DNA from: Cellulomonas sp. JZ18
GTDB taxonomy: Bacteria; Actinomycetota; Actinomycetes; Actinomycetales; Cellulomonadaceae
DNA: 64,000 nucleotides
NCBI RefSeq assembly: GCF_009720485.1
Contig: NZ_CP045245.1
Span: 434,001-498,000, forward strand
Direction: 5' to 3'
Shown one piece after another: positions 16,580 to 25,761 of this stretch (within the stretch, counting starts at the first letter, position 1; the number at the start of each line of letters is the position of its first letter). The translations under genes were made by a program, and so were the position numbers. The notes beneath the pieces were generated by a model. It searched no databases and was not told the DNA's origin. It saw nothing but the letters and a program-made list of their open reading frames with translations.

Positions 16580-16687
16580 ATGACTGCGCTCGAGGGCTTC
16601 TTCATCGGCCTGCTCGTGGCCGCCACGCTGACGATCGCGTGGTTCGCGGGCTTCGTCGTCTACCGGCTGTACAAGGGCCAGCGCTGA
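16580..16687 (+). CDS. Small single-pass membrane protein (35 aa)
   Basis: ATG 16580 to TGA 16687 encodes MTALEGFFIGLLVAATLTIA followed by a second hydrophobic half and a basic end (YRLYKGQR), so N-out/C-in topology is likely. TAGGAT (16568-16573) ends 6 bases upstream, giving a leaderless promoter. Codon usage is strongly G/C in third positions. Family not recognised; length and context suggest a real short protein. Confidence 0.65.
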   Translation: MTALEGFFIGLLVAATLTIAWFAGFVVYRLYKGQR

Positions 16688-16785
16688 GCCGTCGACGCTG
16701 CGTGCGCCCGCGGGTGACCCTGGGGTGACCCGCACCGCCGGTCCGGCGCCCGAGCCGCGACCGGCGTCCGAGTCGAGGAGGCAAC

Positions 16786-17396
16786 GTGCCGTTCGTGCTG
16801 CCCGAGGGCCTGGCGCCCGAGGTCTACCCGCTCGCCTGGCTGGTCGGCCGCTGGCGAGGTGAGGGCGTCGTCGGGTACCCCGGCGTCGAGGAGAGCACCT
16901 TCACCCAGGAGCTCGTGGTCACGCACGACGGCGGCCCGTACCTCGCCTACACCACCACGATCCGGCTCGTCGTCGCGCCGGACGACGCCGCCGCGCTCGA
17001 CGCCGCGGCGGACGGTGCCCGGGCCGCGGACGCCGACGGCCCGGACGCCCCGCCGCCCGCGGTCGAGGGGACGGCCCGGTGTGGTCCACGGAGTCCGGGT
17101 ACTGGCGCGTGCCGCCCGAGCGCCCCGAGGGCCTGCCCGACGAGCAGCACCCCGTCGAGCTCCTGCTCGCCGACCCCTCGGGCCACGTCTCGGTCTTCGT
17201 CGGGTCGGTCGGCAACGGCCGCATCGACCTCGTCTCCGACCTCGTCGCGCACACCGCCACGGGCGCTCCCGTGAACGCGGGCAAGCGCCTGTACGGGATG
17301 GTCAACGGCGAGCTCATGTGGGCGCACGACCTGGCGGCCTTCGGGCACCCGCTGCAGTCGTACGCCTCGGGGCGCCTGCAGCGCGTGGAGGGCTGA
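16786..17396 (+). pseudogene. Nitrobindin-like (FABP-like, heme-binding) protein, frameshifted
   Basis: The first frame (GTG 16786, GGAGG upstream) gives LVGRWRGEGVVGYPGVEEST, including the GxWxGxG heme-pocket motif of nitrobindins, and runs to about 17077. The second half continues one frame over (VWSTESGYWRVPPERPEG through GRLQRVEG) to TGA 17396. One extra G at 17078-17079 would restore a protein of about 203 residues. The heme-ligand His region near the C-terminus (HPLQSYASGRLQRV) is intact. Either a sequencing error or a broken gene. It is followed 3 bp later by the YgfZ-like gene; that pairing is common in actinobacteria. Confidence 0.8.
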
Positions 17397-17399
17397 GCC

Positions 17400-18604
17400 G
17401 TGACGACCCCCACGGACGCTGCGGCCACCCCGCCCCGGCACCGCAGCCCGCTCCTCGCGCGGCGCGGCGCCGTCCCGGCCGCCGGTCCCGACGCCGGTGT
17501 CGCGTGGCACTACGGCGACCCGACCGCCGAGCAGCGCGCGCTCGCGCGCGGCGGCGCGGTGGTCGACCAGTCGCACCTCGGCGTGGTCACGGTCACGGGT
17601 CCGGACCGGCTGAGCTGGTTGCACTCGCTCACGTCGCAGGACCTCACGGACCTGCCGCCGCGGACCTCCACCGAGCTGCTGGTGCTCGACCCGCAGGGGC
17701 GGCTCGAGCACGCGGCCGGGGTCGTCGACGACGGCACCACGACCTGGCTGCTCACCGAGACGGCCCCCGCGCTGGCCGCCTGGCTCGACCGGATGCGGTT
17801 CATGCTGCGCGTCGAGGTCGCGGACGTGACGGACGCGTGGGCCGCCGTCGCCGAGCCCCTCGACGCCGAGGGGGCGAGGGCGAGCCCGTCACGTGGCGGG
17901 ACCCCTGGCCCCGGACCGGCGCCGGCGGCACCCGGTACGGGCCGGCGGACGACGCGCACCCGGGCGTCGACCGGCGCTGGCGCCTCGTGCTCGTGCCGCG
18001 CGAGCGGCTGGTCGACGAGGTGCGTGCGCGCGAGGCGGCGGGCTGGCCGCTCGTCGGCACGTGGGCGTCGGAGGCGCTGCGCGTCGAGGCGTGGCGGCCG
18101 CGGACGTCGCGCGAGGTGGACGACCGGACCATCCCGCACGAGCTCGACTGGCTGCGCACCGCCGTGCACCTGCACAAGGGCTGCTACCGCGGGCAGGAGA
18201 CCATCGCCCGCGTCCACAACCTGGGCCGGCCGCCCCGTCGGCTCGTCATGCTGCACCTGGACGGCTCCGGGCACCTGGTGCCGGAGGCCGGCGCGAACGT
18301 GTACCTGCCGGACGAGCAGGGCGGTGCGACGCGTGCCGGGGACGCCTCGGAGGGCAGCGTGCCCGGGCGTCCCGTGGGCCACGTCACCACCGTCGCGCGG
18401 CACCACGAGCTCGGCCCGGTCGCGCTCGCGGTGGTCAAGCGCTCGGTGCCCGAGGACGCCGTGCTCCTGGTCGACTGCGACGGCGGCGCGGTGTCGGCCG
18501 GGCAGGAGGTCGTCGTGCCCGGCGAGGGCGTCTCGGTGGACCGCCCGGCCCCGCGGGGGCCGCTGACGCGCGGCCTCGGGCACCACCCGATGCTCGGCGG
18601 CTGA
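17400..18604 (+). pseudogene. YgfZ/GcvT-like folate-binding protein, frameshifted
   Basis: GTG 17400. The N-terminal half (WHYGDPTAEQRALARGGAVV, VTGPDRLSWLHSLTSQDL) is the folate-binding aminomethyltransferase fold. The frame breaks near 17870-17874, where five Gs would need to be six. The C-terminal half then shows LHKGCYRGQETIARVHNLGR, the hallmark K-G-C-Y-x-G-Q-E motif of YgfZ, which assists Fe-S cluster repair. The repaired protein would be about 401 residues. The two frames together cover the whole family length, so only one base is at issue. Confidence 0.85.
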
Positions 18605-18609
18605 GCCTC

Positions 18610-19721
18610 GTGGGGGCGTCGGCGTCGTCGCTGCGGGGCGCCGCCGCGCTGCGCGTCCACCTGGCGTCCCGGGTGCGGGCCGGACGGGCGCGCGTGCGGG
18701 CGTCGTGGTGGCTGGTGCTGCAGGCGTCGGTCGCCGCCGGCCTGGCGTTCGCCGTCGGGCGGTACGTGGTCGGGCACGAGTACCCGTTCTTCGCGCCCGT
18801 CGCCGCCTGGGTGTCGCTCGGCTTCTCCCGCGACCGGTCGCTGCGGCGCGTCGCGGAGCTCGCGGCCGGCGTCGCGATCGGGGTCGCCGCGGGCGACCTC
18901 GTGGTGCACCTGATCGGCTCCGGACCGTGGCAGATGGCCCTGGTGCTCTTCCTCGCCGCGCTGCTCGGCCGGTTCCTCGACGCGGGGCCGATGCTCACCA
19001 CGCAGGCCGGCGTCCAGGCGATCGTCATCGTGGGCCTGCCGTCCTTCGCGGGGCGGGCCCGTTCGACCGCTGGGTCGACGCCGTGGTGGGCGGCGGTGTG
19101 GCGCTCGCGGTCGCGCTGCTGACGCCGAACGACCCGCGCGGGCACCCCCGTCGCCTCGCGCGGGCCGCGGTGCACGAGCTGGCGGGCATGCTGCACGCCA
19201 TGGCGCGGGGGCTGGGGCGGGTCTCGGCCGACGACATCGAGGGTGCCCTGCTCACCGGCCGCGCGTCCCAGCCGGCGCTGGACGAGTGGCTGTCGTCGTC
19301 GCGCGCGGCGGTGCAGCTGGCGCGGCTCGCACCCGCGCACCGGCGGCACCGGCCGGAGCTCGAGCGGCAGGTGGACACCGCGGTGCTGCTGGACCGCGCG
19401 ATGCGCAACGCGCGGGTGCTCGCGCGCCGCGCGCGCCGCACCGTCGCGGACGCGCACGAGGCGCCGGCCCTCGCGGAGGTGCTCGAGCAGGTCGCCCGCG
19501 CGACGGACGACCTCGCGGCGGCGGTGGCCGTGGGCGCCGACCCGCGGCAGGCGCGTGAGCGGCTGCTGTCCGTCGCCGCCGGGCTCGACCCGCACGTGGT
19601 GGCGCGCGACGACTGGCAGGTGCAGTCGCTCGTGCTGCTGGTGCGCTCGCTCGTCGTCGACCTGCTCGAGGCGTCCGGCGCCACGCCGGGGCAGGCGCGC
19701 GAGGCGCTGCCGGAGCTGTGA
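18610..19721 (+). pseudogene. FUSC-family membrane protein (aromatic acid exporter-like), frameshifted
   Basis: GTG 18610. The first frame holds membrane helices with FAVGRYVVGHEYPFFAPVAA, then ELAAGVAIGVAAGDLVVHLI and QAIVIVGLPSFAG, the pattern of FUSC/ArAE_2_N proteins. The frame breaks at the G-run 19050-19053; one more G restores AGAGPFDRWVDAVVGGGVAL and the long helical cytoplasmic domain that runs to 19721. The repaired product is about 370 residues. Substrate unknown. Third consecutive gene with a missing base. Confidence 0.8.
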
Positions 19722-19749
19722 CCCGCGGCGCTGCCGGGGCTGTGACCCG
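19703..19749. repeat. Direct duplication of about 24 bp over the FUSC stop codon
   Basis: The segment GCTGCCGGxGCTGTGACCCG occurs twice in succession, the first copy carrying the stop codon of the FUSC gene. Confidence 0.6.
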
Positions 19750-19793
19750 CGGCACGGCGGGCGGGGGCGCCGGGACGGGCGGCGCGCATTGCG

Positions 19794-19799
19794 TACGCT
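19794..19799 (+). promoter_or_regulatory. -10 element for the DUF2516/asparaginase/dtd operon
   Basis: TACGCT ends 7 bases before GTG 19807; leaderless. Confidence 0.5.
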
Positions 19800-19806
19800 C
19801 GTCCGC

Positions 19807-20151
19807 GTGGACGTCATCGGCGCGGCCCAGGTGTGGCTCTTCCTCCTCTTCTACCTGGTCATCTTCGGTCTGAGCGCGTGGGCGCTCGTGGACTGCCTGC
19901 GCCGTCCGGCGGGCGCCTTCACGGCGGCGGGCAAGCGGACGCGGCAGTTCTGGACGTGGGTGCTCGTGGCCGCGACCGCCGTCGCGTTCATCAGCATCCC
20001 GCCGCCGCTCGGCCTGCGGCTGCCGTTCCCCAGCTTCCTCGCGCTCGTCAGCGCGGCCGCGGCGATCATCTACCTCGTCGACGTGCGGCCCGCCGTCGAG
20101 CCCTACTCGCGTCGGCGCGGCGGGCGCGGCCCCTCCCGGGGCGGCTGGTGA
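19807..20151 (+). CDS. DUF2516 membrane protein
   Basis: 114 residues with three hydrophobic segments (WLFLLFYLVIFGLSAWALVD, WTWVLVAATAVAFI, FLALVSAAAAIIYLVDVRP) and the loop LRRPAGAFTAAGKRTRQFW, characteristic of DUF2516, a small actinobacterial membrane family of unknown function. The TGA overlaps the GTG of the asparaginase gene, so translation is coupled. Confidence 0.85.
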   Translation: MDVIGAAQVWLFLLFYLVIFGLSAWALVDCLRRPAGAFTAAGKRTRQFWTWVLVAATAVAFISIPPPLGLRLPFPSFLALVSAAAAIIYLVDVRPAVEPYSRRRGGRGPSRGGW

Positions 20152-21164
20152 CCGCGCGCACGACGCCCGACGTGGGGACCGCCGCGGTGCCGCTCGCGCT
20201 CGTGCGCCGGGGCGACCTCGTCGAGTCCGTGCACCACGGGCACGTCGTCGTGCTCGCGCCGGACGGGTCGGTGCGCCTCGCGCTCGGCGACCCCGAGGTC
20301 GTGATCTGGCCGCGGTCCTCCCTCAAGCCCGTGCAGGCCGTCGCGATGCTGCGCCACGGGCTCGACGTCGACGGCGAGCGCCTGGCGCTGGTCTGCGCGA
20401 GCCACAACGCCGAGCCCGGCCACCTGGACGTCGTGCGCGACCTGCTGGCGACGGCCGGGCTGACCGAGGACGACCTGCAGAACACCCCGGACTGGCCGCT
20501 GCACGCGGAGGCCGCGTTCGCCTGGCGCACCGAGGGGCACGCCGGGTCGTCCCTGACGCAGAACTGCTCCGGCAAGCACGCGGGGATGCTCGCGACGTGC
20601 CGGGCCGCCGGCTGGGACACCGCGACCTACCGTGACCCGGCCCACCCGCTGCAGCGCGCGGTCGTCCAGGCCGTGACGGACCTGACCGGGGACGTGCCGG
20701 CGCACACCACCGTCGACGGGTGCGGCGCGCCGCTGCTGTCGACGACGCTCACGGGGCTCGCGCGCGCGTTCGGGCGGGTCGCCGCCGCGGCGGCCGGCGC
20801 GGACGACGGGCCCGAGGCGCGCGTCGGCCGGGCGATGGCCGCGCACCCGTGGCACGTCGGCGGCACGGGGCGCGACGTCACGGCGGTCATGGGCGCCGTG
20901 CCGGGGCTCGTCGCGAAGGACGGGGCGGACGGCGTGTACGCCGCAGGACTGCCCGACGGGGGCGCCGTCGCGCTCAAGGTCGCGGACGGCGGCGGTCGCC
21001 CGCGGGCCGTGGTGCTCGCCGCCGCGCTGGCCGTCGCCGGTGTCGACCCGGCGCCGCTGCGCGACGTCGCGGCGACGCCCGTGCTGGGGCACGGCCGGCC
21101 CGTCGGGGCCGTCGGGGCGACGTTCGGGCCGGCTGCGGGCGGCACCGGCGGAGGCGCCGCGTGA
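20148..21164 (+). CDS. Asparaginase of the AnsA-unrelated 'asparaginase II' (PF06089-like) family
   Basis: 338 residues. Motifs: [20 protein letters not shown] near the N-terminus (the conserved S-S-x-K), [26 protein letters not shown] and [13 protein letters not shown], all typical of the actinobacterial/rhizobial thermolabile asparaginase family that hydrolyses L-asparagine to aspartate and ammonia. No signal peptide, so cytoplasmic. It overlaps both neighbours by GTGA junctions. Confidence 0.88.
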   Translation: MTARTTPDVGTAAVPLALVRRGDLVESVHHGHVVVLAPDGSVRLALGDPEVVIWPRSSLKPVQAVAMLRHGLDVDGERLALVCASHNAEPGHLDVVRDLLATAGLTEDDLQNTPDWPLHAEAAFAWRTEGHAGSSLTQNCSGKHAGMLATCRAAGWDTATYRDPAHPLQRAVVQAVTDLTGDVPAHTTVDGCGAPLLSTTLTGLARAFGRVAAAAAGADDGPEARVGRAMAAHPWHVGGTGRDVTAVMGAVPGLVAKDGADGVYAAGLPDGGAVALKVADGGGRPRAVVLAAALAVAGVDPAPLRDVAATPVLGHGRPVGAVGATFGPAAGGTGGGAA

Positions 21165-21598
21165 GGGCCGTCGTCCAGCGCGTGACCCGAGCCGCCGTGC
21201 GGGTCGACGGCGAGGTGGTCGGCGAGATCACGAGGCCCGGGCTGGTCGCGCTGGTCGGCGTCACGCCCGGGGACGGCCCGGCGCAGGTCGACGTCGTCGC
21301 CCGCAAGATCGCCGAGCTGCGGATCCTGCGCGACGAGCGCTCGGCGCTCGACGAGGGCGCGCCCGTCCTCGTCGTCAGCCAGTTCACGCTCTACGCCGAC
21401 GTGCGCAAGGGGCGGCGTCCCACGTGGAACGCCGCCGCCCCGGGACCCGTCGCGGAGCCGCTCGTCGACGCGGTCGTCGCGGCGCTGCGCGGACGCGGGC
21501 TGGAGGTGGCGACCGGGCGCTTCGGCGCCGACATGCAGGTCGAGCTCGTGAACGACGGCCCGGTGACGATCCTCGTGGAGTCGGCCCCCGGGGGCTGA
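21161..21598 (+). CDS. dtd: D-aminoacyl-tRNA deacylase
   Basis: 145 residues; removes D-amino acids and glycine from mischarged tRNA. Hallmarks: [20 protein letters not shown] at the start, [15 protein letters not shown] (active-site SQxTL) and the C-terminal [11 protein letters not shown]. Full family length. GTG 21161 overlaps the asparaginase stop. It ends 4 bp before the convergent PQQ-propeller gene. Confidence 0.95.
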   Translation: MRAVVQRVTRAAVRVDGEVVGEITRPGLVALVGVTPGDGPAQVDVVARKIAELRILRDERSALDEGAPVLVVSQFTLYADVRKGRRPTWNAAAPGPVAEPLVDAVVAALRGRGLEVATGRFGADMQVELVNDGPVTILVESAPGG

Positions 21599-21602
21599 CC
21601 CC

Positions 21603-23069
21603 TCAGCCCAGCGCGACGAGGCCGTCGCCGGCGAGGTCCCAGCCGGTCAGCAGGCCGCCGGCCGTGGTCACCAGCGCGAGGCCGGGCGGGACGCGGACCG
21701 TCCCGCCGACGCGCCCGTCGGGCAGGGCGAGCCGGTCGAGGCGCAGCACCTCGCCGGTGGACGCGTCCGCGACGGGGACGAGCAGGTCGCGCCCGTCCGT
21801 CATGACGGAACCGCCCCAGACCTCGGTCGCGGGGCGCTCGCGGGCCCACACGACCTCGCCCGTCCGCGCGTCGTACGTCGTGACGCCCTCCTCGGTCACC
21901 GCGTGCACCCGGCCGCGCAGGACGAGGGCCCGGTGCACGCCCGGGACGGGGGCGGCCCAGCGCTCGTCGCCCGTGGTCCCGTCGACGGCGTGCAGCCCGT
22001 GCTCCGACGTGGCGAGCACGAGCGGCCCCGCGCGACCGTCGTCGACGGCCACGTGGACGGGCGGGCCGGGCAGCACGACGTCGCGTGCACGGCCGACGAG
22101 GTACCAGGGGCCGCCCGCGTCGAGGACGGCCCGCGGCGTGCCGTCGGGCTGCCACAGCACGTCGGCCCTCGCGTCCGGGGGCAGGGGGACGCGGCGCAGC
22201 ACCGTGCCCGAGGCGTCCACGAGCTCGAGGCCGTCGGGCGCCGGCACCAGGACGCCGCCGTCGGTCGACCGCAGCGCGGTCGCGCCGCTGCCGCCGGCCG
22301 CCTCGCGGGTCCACCGGGCGGCCCCGGTCGTGGCGTCGACGGCCCGCACGAGCAGGCCGTCCGCGACGGGGTGGGCGAGCACGGCCACGTCCCCGAGCAG
22401 GGCCAGCGACGTGGCGGGGACACCGGGGGCGGCGTCGACGACGTGGTCGGCGACGACGGAGCCGTCGGCGGTGTCGACCAGCACGAGGCGCGACGTCGTC
22501 GCGGGCACGTCCTGCGGGACGAGCCCGGCGTCCCGCTGCCACGCGTCGGTCGCGAGGCAGGCGACGCGCTCCGGGAGGGCGTCCGGGGGTGCGGGCGAGC
22601 CCGAGCACCACGGCACGGGCGTGCCGAGGGCGTCCCGGGCCCCGGCGGGCGGCGCGGTCAGCGGGAGCGCCCAGGCGTCCGCGCCCGTCGCCGGGTCGAG
22701 GGCGGCGAGCTCCGTGCCGGCCGGGGTCGAACGCACGCCGACCAGCGCGCTGCCGGTGCCGAGCACCGCCAGCGGGAGGCGGTCGCCCGGGGTGCGCCAC
22801 CGCACGTCGAGGGCGTCGGGGACGGGCGCGAGCACGCCGGGCAGGGCACGCAGCCCGGCCAGCACGGCGCGCTCCCGGGCGTCCGACACGACCTGCGCGG
22901 CCACGAGCACGACGACCACCGCGGCGGCCGCGAGCACGAGCCGGCGTCGGCCCGGGCGGGCGGTGCGACGCCCGGTGCCCGGGCCGGCGTCCGAGGTCGC
23001 CCCGACGCGGGCGGAGGGCTCGTCGTCCTCGACCAGCTCCACGTCGGCCCGGTTGCCGCGCTGCACCAT
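21603..23069 (-). CDS. Membrane-anchored PQQ-like beta-propeller protein
   Basis: 488 residues. A hydrophilic N-terminus of about 45 residues, one helix (LVLAAAAVVVVLVAAQVV), then an extracytoplasmic propeller with repeated blade motifs such as LAALDPATGADAW, VRAVDATTGAARW, LHAVDGTTGDERW and VTTYDARTGEVVW. These are PQQ-type repeats (YVG/BamB-like) without the residues of a quinoprotein dehydrogenase, so a binding or scaffold role is likely. ATG 23069 is preceded by TACCGT (23076-23081) 6 bases away. Substrate unknown. Confidence 0.8.
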   Translation of the reverse strand: MVQRGNRADVELVEDDEPSARVGATSDAGPGTGRRTARPGRRRLVLAAAAVVVVLVAAQVVSDARERAVLAGLRALPGVLAPVPDALDVRWRTPGDRLPLAVLGTGSALVGVRSTPAGTELAALDPATGADAWALPLTAPPAGARDALGTPVPWCSGSPAPPDALPERVACLATDAWQRDAGLVPQDVPATTSRLVLVDTADGSVVADHVVDAAPGVPATSLALLGDVAVLAHPVADGLLVRAVDATTGAARWTREAAGGSGATALRSTDGGVLVPAPDGLELVDASGTVLRRVPLPPDARADVLWQPDGTPRAVLDAGGPWYLVGRARDVVLPGPPVHVAVDDGRAGPLVLATSEHGLHAVDGTTGDERWAAPVPGVHRALVLRGRVHAVTEEGVTTYDARTGEVVWARERPATEVWGGSVMTDGRDLLVPVADASTGEVLRLDRLALPDGRVGGTVRVPPGLALVTTAGGLLTGWDLAGDGLVALG

Positions 23070-23379
23070 GCGCGCACGGTAGCCGACCCCTCGGGAGGGT
23101 GACCGCGGCCGCCGGTGGAGGAGGGGGCCGTGTTCGTCCACATGGTCGTCCACACCTGTGTGCAGTCACCCACCTGCACGGCGACCGGTGCAGCACAGGG
23201 GTGTGGACGGCGGCTGTGGACGAGTGCCGCACCGGTCACCGCGCGTCGCGACGGCGCGGGACGCGGACGTGACACCGCGGTGACCGGGGCGTGGCGCGCC
23301 GGCGACGGTCCGGTGCACGACGCTCCGCGACGTCCTCGCCCTGCTGCGCGGCCTGCGTCCGGCGGCGAGGATGACGCGC
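23070..23379. other. Divergent intergenic region with DnaA-box-like cluster
   Basis: About 310 bp between the PQQ-propeller gene and the macro-domain gene with no credible ORF. It contains four 9-mers matching the relaxed actinobacterial DnaA box: TCGTCCACA at 23134-23142 and 23146-23154 on the plus strand, and TGTGGACGG (23202-23210) and TGTGGACGA (23215-23223), which are the inverse orientation. The two pairs face each other. Confidence 0.5.
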
Positions 23380-23972
23380 ATGCGGGTCGAGGCGGTCGAG
23401 GGTGACATCACGCGCGAGCACGTCGACGTGGTCGTGAACGCGGCGAACACGTCCCTGCTGGGCGGCGGCGGTGTGGACGGCGCGATCCACGCGGCCGCGG
23501 GCCCGGGCCTGCTCGCGGCGTGCCGAGAGCTGCGCCGCACGGTGCTGCCGGACGGGCTCCCCGTGGGGGACGCCGTCGCCACACCGGGGTTCGACCTGCC
23601 CGCGCGGTGGGTCGTGCACACCGTCGGCTTGAACCGGCACGCCGGCGAGACGGACCCGCGGCTGCTGACGTCGTGCTTCGTGCGCTCGCTCGACGTGGCC
23701 GCCGGGCTGGGCGCCGCGAGCGTCGCGTTCCCGGCCGTCGGGGCGGGCGTGTACGGCTGGGACGCCGACGAGGTCGCGCGCGTGGCCGTCGCGGCGGTGC
23801 GGACCTGGGGCACGGGGACGGCGCGGCGGACGGCACGGGGCACGGCACGCGGGACGGCACGGCCGGGTCGGCGCACGCGACCGGCGTCCGCGTCGTGCGC
23901 TTCGTGCTGTTCTCCCCGCGGGTGCGCGCCGCGTTCGAGCGCGCCCTGGGCGCGGCGTCGCCCGAGGCCTAG
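23380..23972 (+). pseudogene. Macro-domain protein (ADP-ribose/O-acetyl-ADP-ribose hydrolase type), frameshifted
   Basis: ATG 23380 (or 23371). The N-terminal part is a clear macro domain: EGDITREHVDVVVNAANTSL, GGGGVDGAIHAAAGPGL, VGDAVATPGFDLPARWVVHT and FPAVGAGVYGWDADEVA. The C-terminal strand and helix (VRFVLFSPRVRAAFERALG) lie one frame over and end at TGA 23972. One extra G near 23814-23817 (or 23807-23810) joins them. The intervening stretch is a Gly/Thr/Ala-rich low-complexity linker. The function would be removal of ADP-ribose modifications. Confidence 0.8.
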
Positions 23973-23975
23973 GCT
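23970..23975 (+). promoter_or_regulatory. -10 element for the PIG-L gene
   Basis: TAGGCT overlaps the macro gene's stop and ends 7 bases before ATG 23983; leaderless. Confidence 0.5.
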
Positions 23976-23982
23976 CGCCCGC

Positions 23983-24711
23983 ATGGCCGACGTGCTGCCC
24001 GCGCTGCCCGAGGACGACCTGCGGCGCGTGCTGTGCGTCGTCGCCCACCCCGACGACCTGGAGTACGGCGCCTCCTGCGCGGTGGCCCGGTGGACGGGCC
24101 GCGGCGTCGAGGTCGCGTACCTGCTGCTCACGCGCGGGGAGGCGGGGATGGACGCGTCCCCGCCGGCCGAGACGGGGGCGCTGCGCTCGCGTGAGCAGGT
24201 CGCGGCCGGGGCCGCCGTCGGGGTGACGCAGGTCGACCTCCTCGACCACCCGGACGGCGTGCTCGAGCCGTCGCTCGCGCTGCGGCGGGACGTCGCCGCC
24301 GCCGTGCGCCGGTTCCGCCCGGACACGGTGCTGACCGGCACGTGGGAGGAGGAGGTCGGCTGGGGGCTCAACCAGGCCGACCACCGCGCTGCGGGCCTCG
24401 CGACGCTGGACGGCGTGCGGGACGCCGGCAACCGGTGGGTCTTCACGGACCTGCTCGACGCGGGGCTGGAGCCGTGGGGCGTGCGCCGGCTGCTCGTGCA
24501 CGGGCACACGCGGCCCACGCACGCGGTGGACGTGACCGGGGAGCCGCTGCGGCGCGGCATCGCGTCGCTGGAGGCGCACGCCGCGTACCTCGCGGGGCTG
24601 CCGTGGCACCCCGCGCCGGCCGACTTCATCCCGATGATGACCGCCGAGGGCGGCCGCGCCGCGGGCGTCGAGCACGCCGTCCTGCTGCGCTGCCACGACC
24701 TGCAGGGCTGA
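23983..24711 (+). CDS. PIG-L family zinc deacetylase
   Basis: 242 residues. The zinc-binding motif AHPDDLEYGA (His-Pro-Asp-Asp) is followed by the second ligand His in NQADHRAAG, as in MshB/Mca and PIG-L N-acetylglucosamine deacetylases. Actinobacteria carry several paralogues; MshB (mycothiol synthesis) and Mca have longer tails, so I assign only the family. A GlcNAc-type or other N-acyl substrate is expected. A convergent terminator follows. Confidence 0.85.
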   Translation: MADVLPALPEDDLRRVLCVVAHPDDLEYGASCAVARWTGRGVEVAYLLLTRGEAGMDASPPAETGALRSREQVAAGAAVGVTQVDLLDHPDGVLEPSLALRRDVAAAVRRFRPDTVLTGTWEEEVGWGLNQADHRAAGLATLDGVRDAGNRWVFTDLLDAGLEPWGVRRLLVHGHTRPTHAVDVTGEPLRRGIASLEAHAAYLAGLPWHPAPADFIPMMTAEGGRAAGVEHAVLLRCHDLQG

Positions 24712-24719
24712 GACCGCGC

Positions 24720-24762
24720 GGGCTGCGGGAACGGTCGTCGCGGGAGACCGTCCCCGCAGCCC
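24720..24762. terminator. Bidirectional terminator between PIG-L and aldo-keto reductase genes
   Basis: 17-base arms (24720-24736 and 24746-24762) pair with a single mismatch around a 9-base loop. Confidence 0.75.
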
Positions 24763-24772
24763 CGTGCGCGGG

Positions 24773-25636
24773 TCAGGCGGTCGCGTTCAGGCGGTCGAGC
24801 TCGTCGGCCGTCAGCTGCAGGTCGGCCGCGAGGACCGAGTCCTGGATCGAGGCCGGGCGGGACGCCCCGGGGATCGGGACGACGACGTCCGCCTGCGCGA
24901 GCTCCCACGCGAGCGCGACCTGCTGCGGGCTGACGCCGTGGGCCTCGGCCACCTCCGCGAACGGTGCGAAGGACTCGCCGAGGTCGCCGGCCTTGCCGAT
25001 GCCGCCCAGCGGGCTCCACGGCAGGAACGCGATGCCCAGCTCCGCGCACAGGTCGAGCTCGGCCTGGGACGACCGGAACGCCGGGGAGTACTGGTTCTGC
25101 ACCGAGGCGAGGCGCCCGCCGAGGATCTCCTGCGCCTGGCGGATCTGCTCCGGGTTCGCGTTCGAGATGCCGGCGAGGCGGATCGTGCCCGCGTCGAGCA
25201 GCTCGGCGATCGCGCCGACGGACTCGGCGTACGGCACCTCCGGGTCGGGGCGGTGGAACTGGTAGAGGCCGATCGCCTCGACGCCCAGGCGCCGGGCGGA
25301 CTCCTGCGCGGCCTTCCTCAGGTACTCCGGCCGGCCGTTGACCGTCCAGGAGCCGTCGCCCGGACGCAGGTGGCCGCCCTTCGTGGCGACGAGCACGGCG
25401 TCGGTGTCGCCGTGCCACGTGCGCAGCGCCTCGGCGATGAGCTCCTCGTTGTGGCCGACCTCGTCGGCGTGCAGGTGGTAGGCGTCGGCGGTGTCGACGA
25501 GGGTGACGCCGGCGTCGAGCGCGGCGTGGATCGTGGCGATCGAGCGCTCGCGGTCGGGGCGGCCCTCGATGGACATCGGCATGCCGCCGAGGCCGATCGC
25601 GCTCACGGGGACGTCGGCGATGTGTCGGGTCTGCAT
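24773..25636 (-). CDS. Aldo/keto reductase
   Basis: 287 residues, NADPH-dependent oxidoreductase with a TIM barrel. It has GLGGMPMSIEG at the start, the active-site region DTADAYHLHADEVGHNEELI (Asp, Tyr), Lys in VLVATKGG, and GLYQFHRPDPEVP with the catalytic His; the tail has VVPIPGASRPASIQDSVLA, the cofactor phosphate loop. ATG 25636. Substrate not predictable. Confidence 0.92.
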   Translation of the reverse strand: MQTRHIADVPVSAIGLGGMPMSIEGRPDRERSIATIHAALDAGVTLVDTADAYHLHADEVGHNEELIAEALRTWHGDTDAVLVATKGGHLRPGDGSWTVNGRPEYLRKAAQESARRLGVEAIGLYQFHRPDPEVPYAESVGAIAELLDAGTIRLAGISNANPEQIRQAQEILGGRLASVQNQYSPAFRSSQAELDLCAELGIAFLPWSPLGGIGKAGDLGESFAPFAEVAEAHGVSPQQVALAWELAQADVVVPIPGASRPASIQDSVLAADLQLTADELDRLNATA

Positions 25637-25761
25637 GTCCCCATCTGACGCCCGCAGCCCCCGGCGCGCACGTCGGCGGGTCGTCGGCGGACGCACGCGG
25701 CCCGGACGCGGGGCGGGACGTACCCTCGCGGCGCGGACGGCGCGAGGACGCGGAGGACGGG

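Noticed and set aside
23134..23223. Chromosomal origin of replication
   Set aside because: No dnaA, dnaN or gyrB nearby and only four boxes; oriC of actinobacteria has many more.
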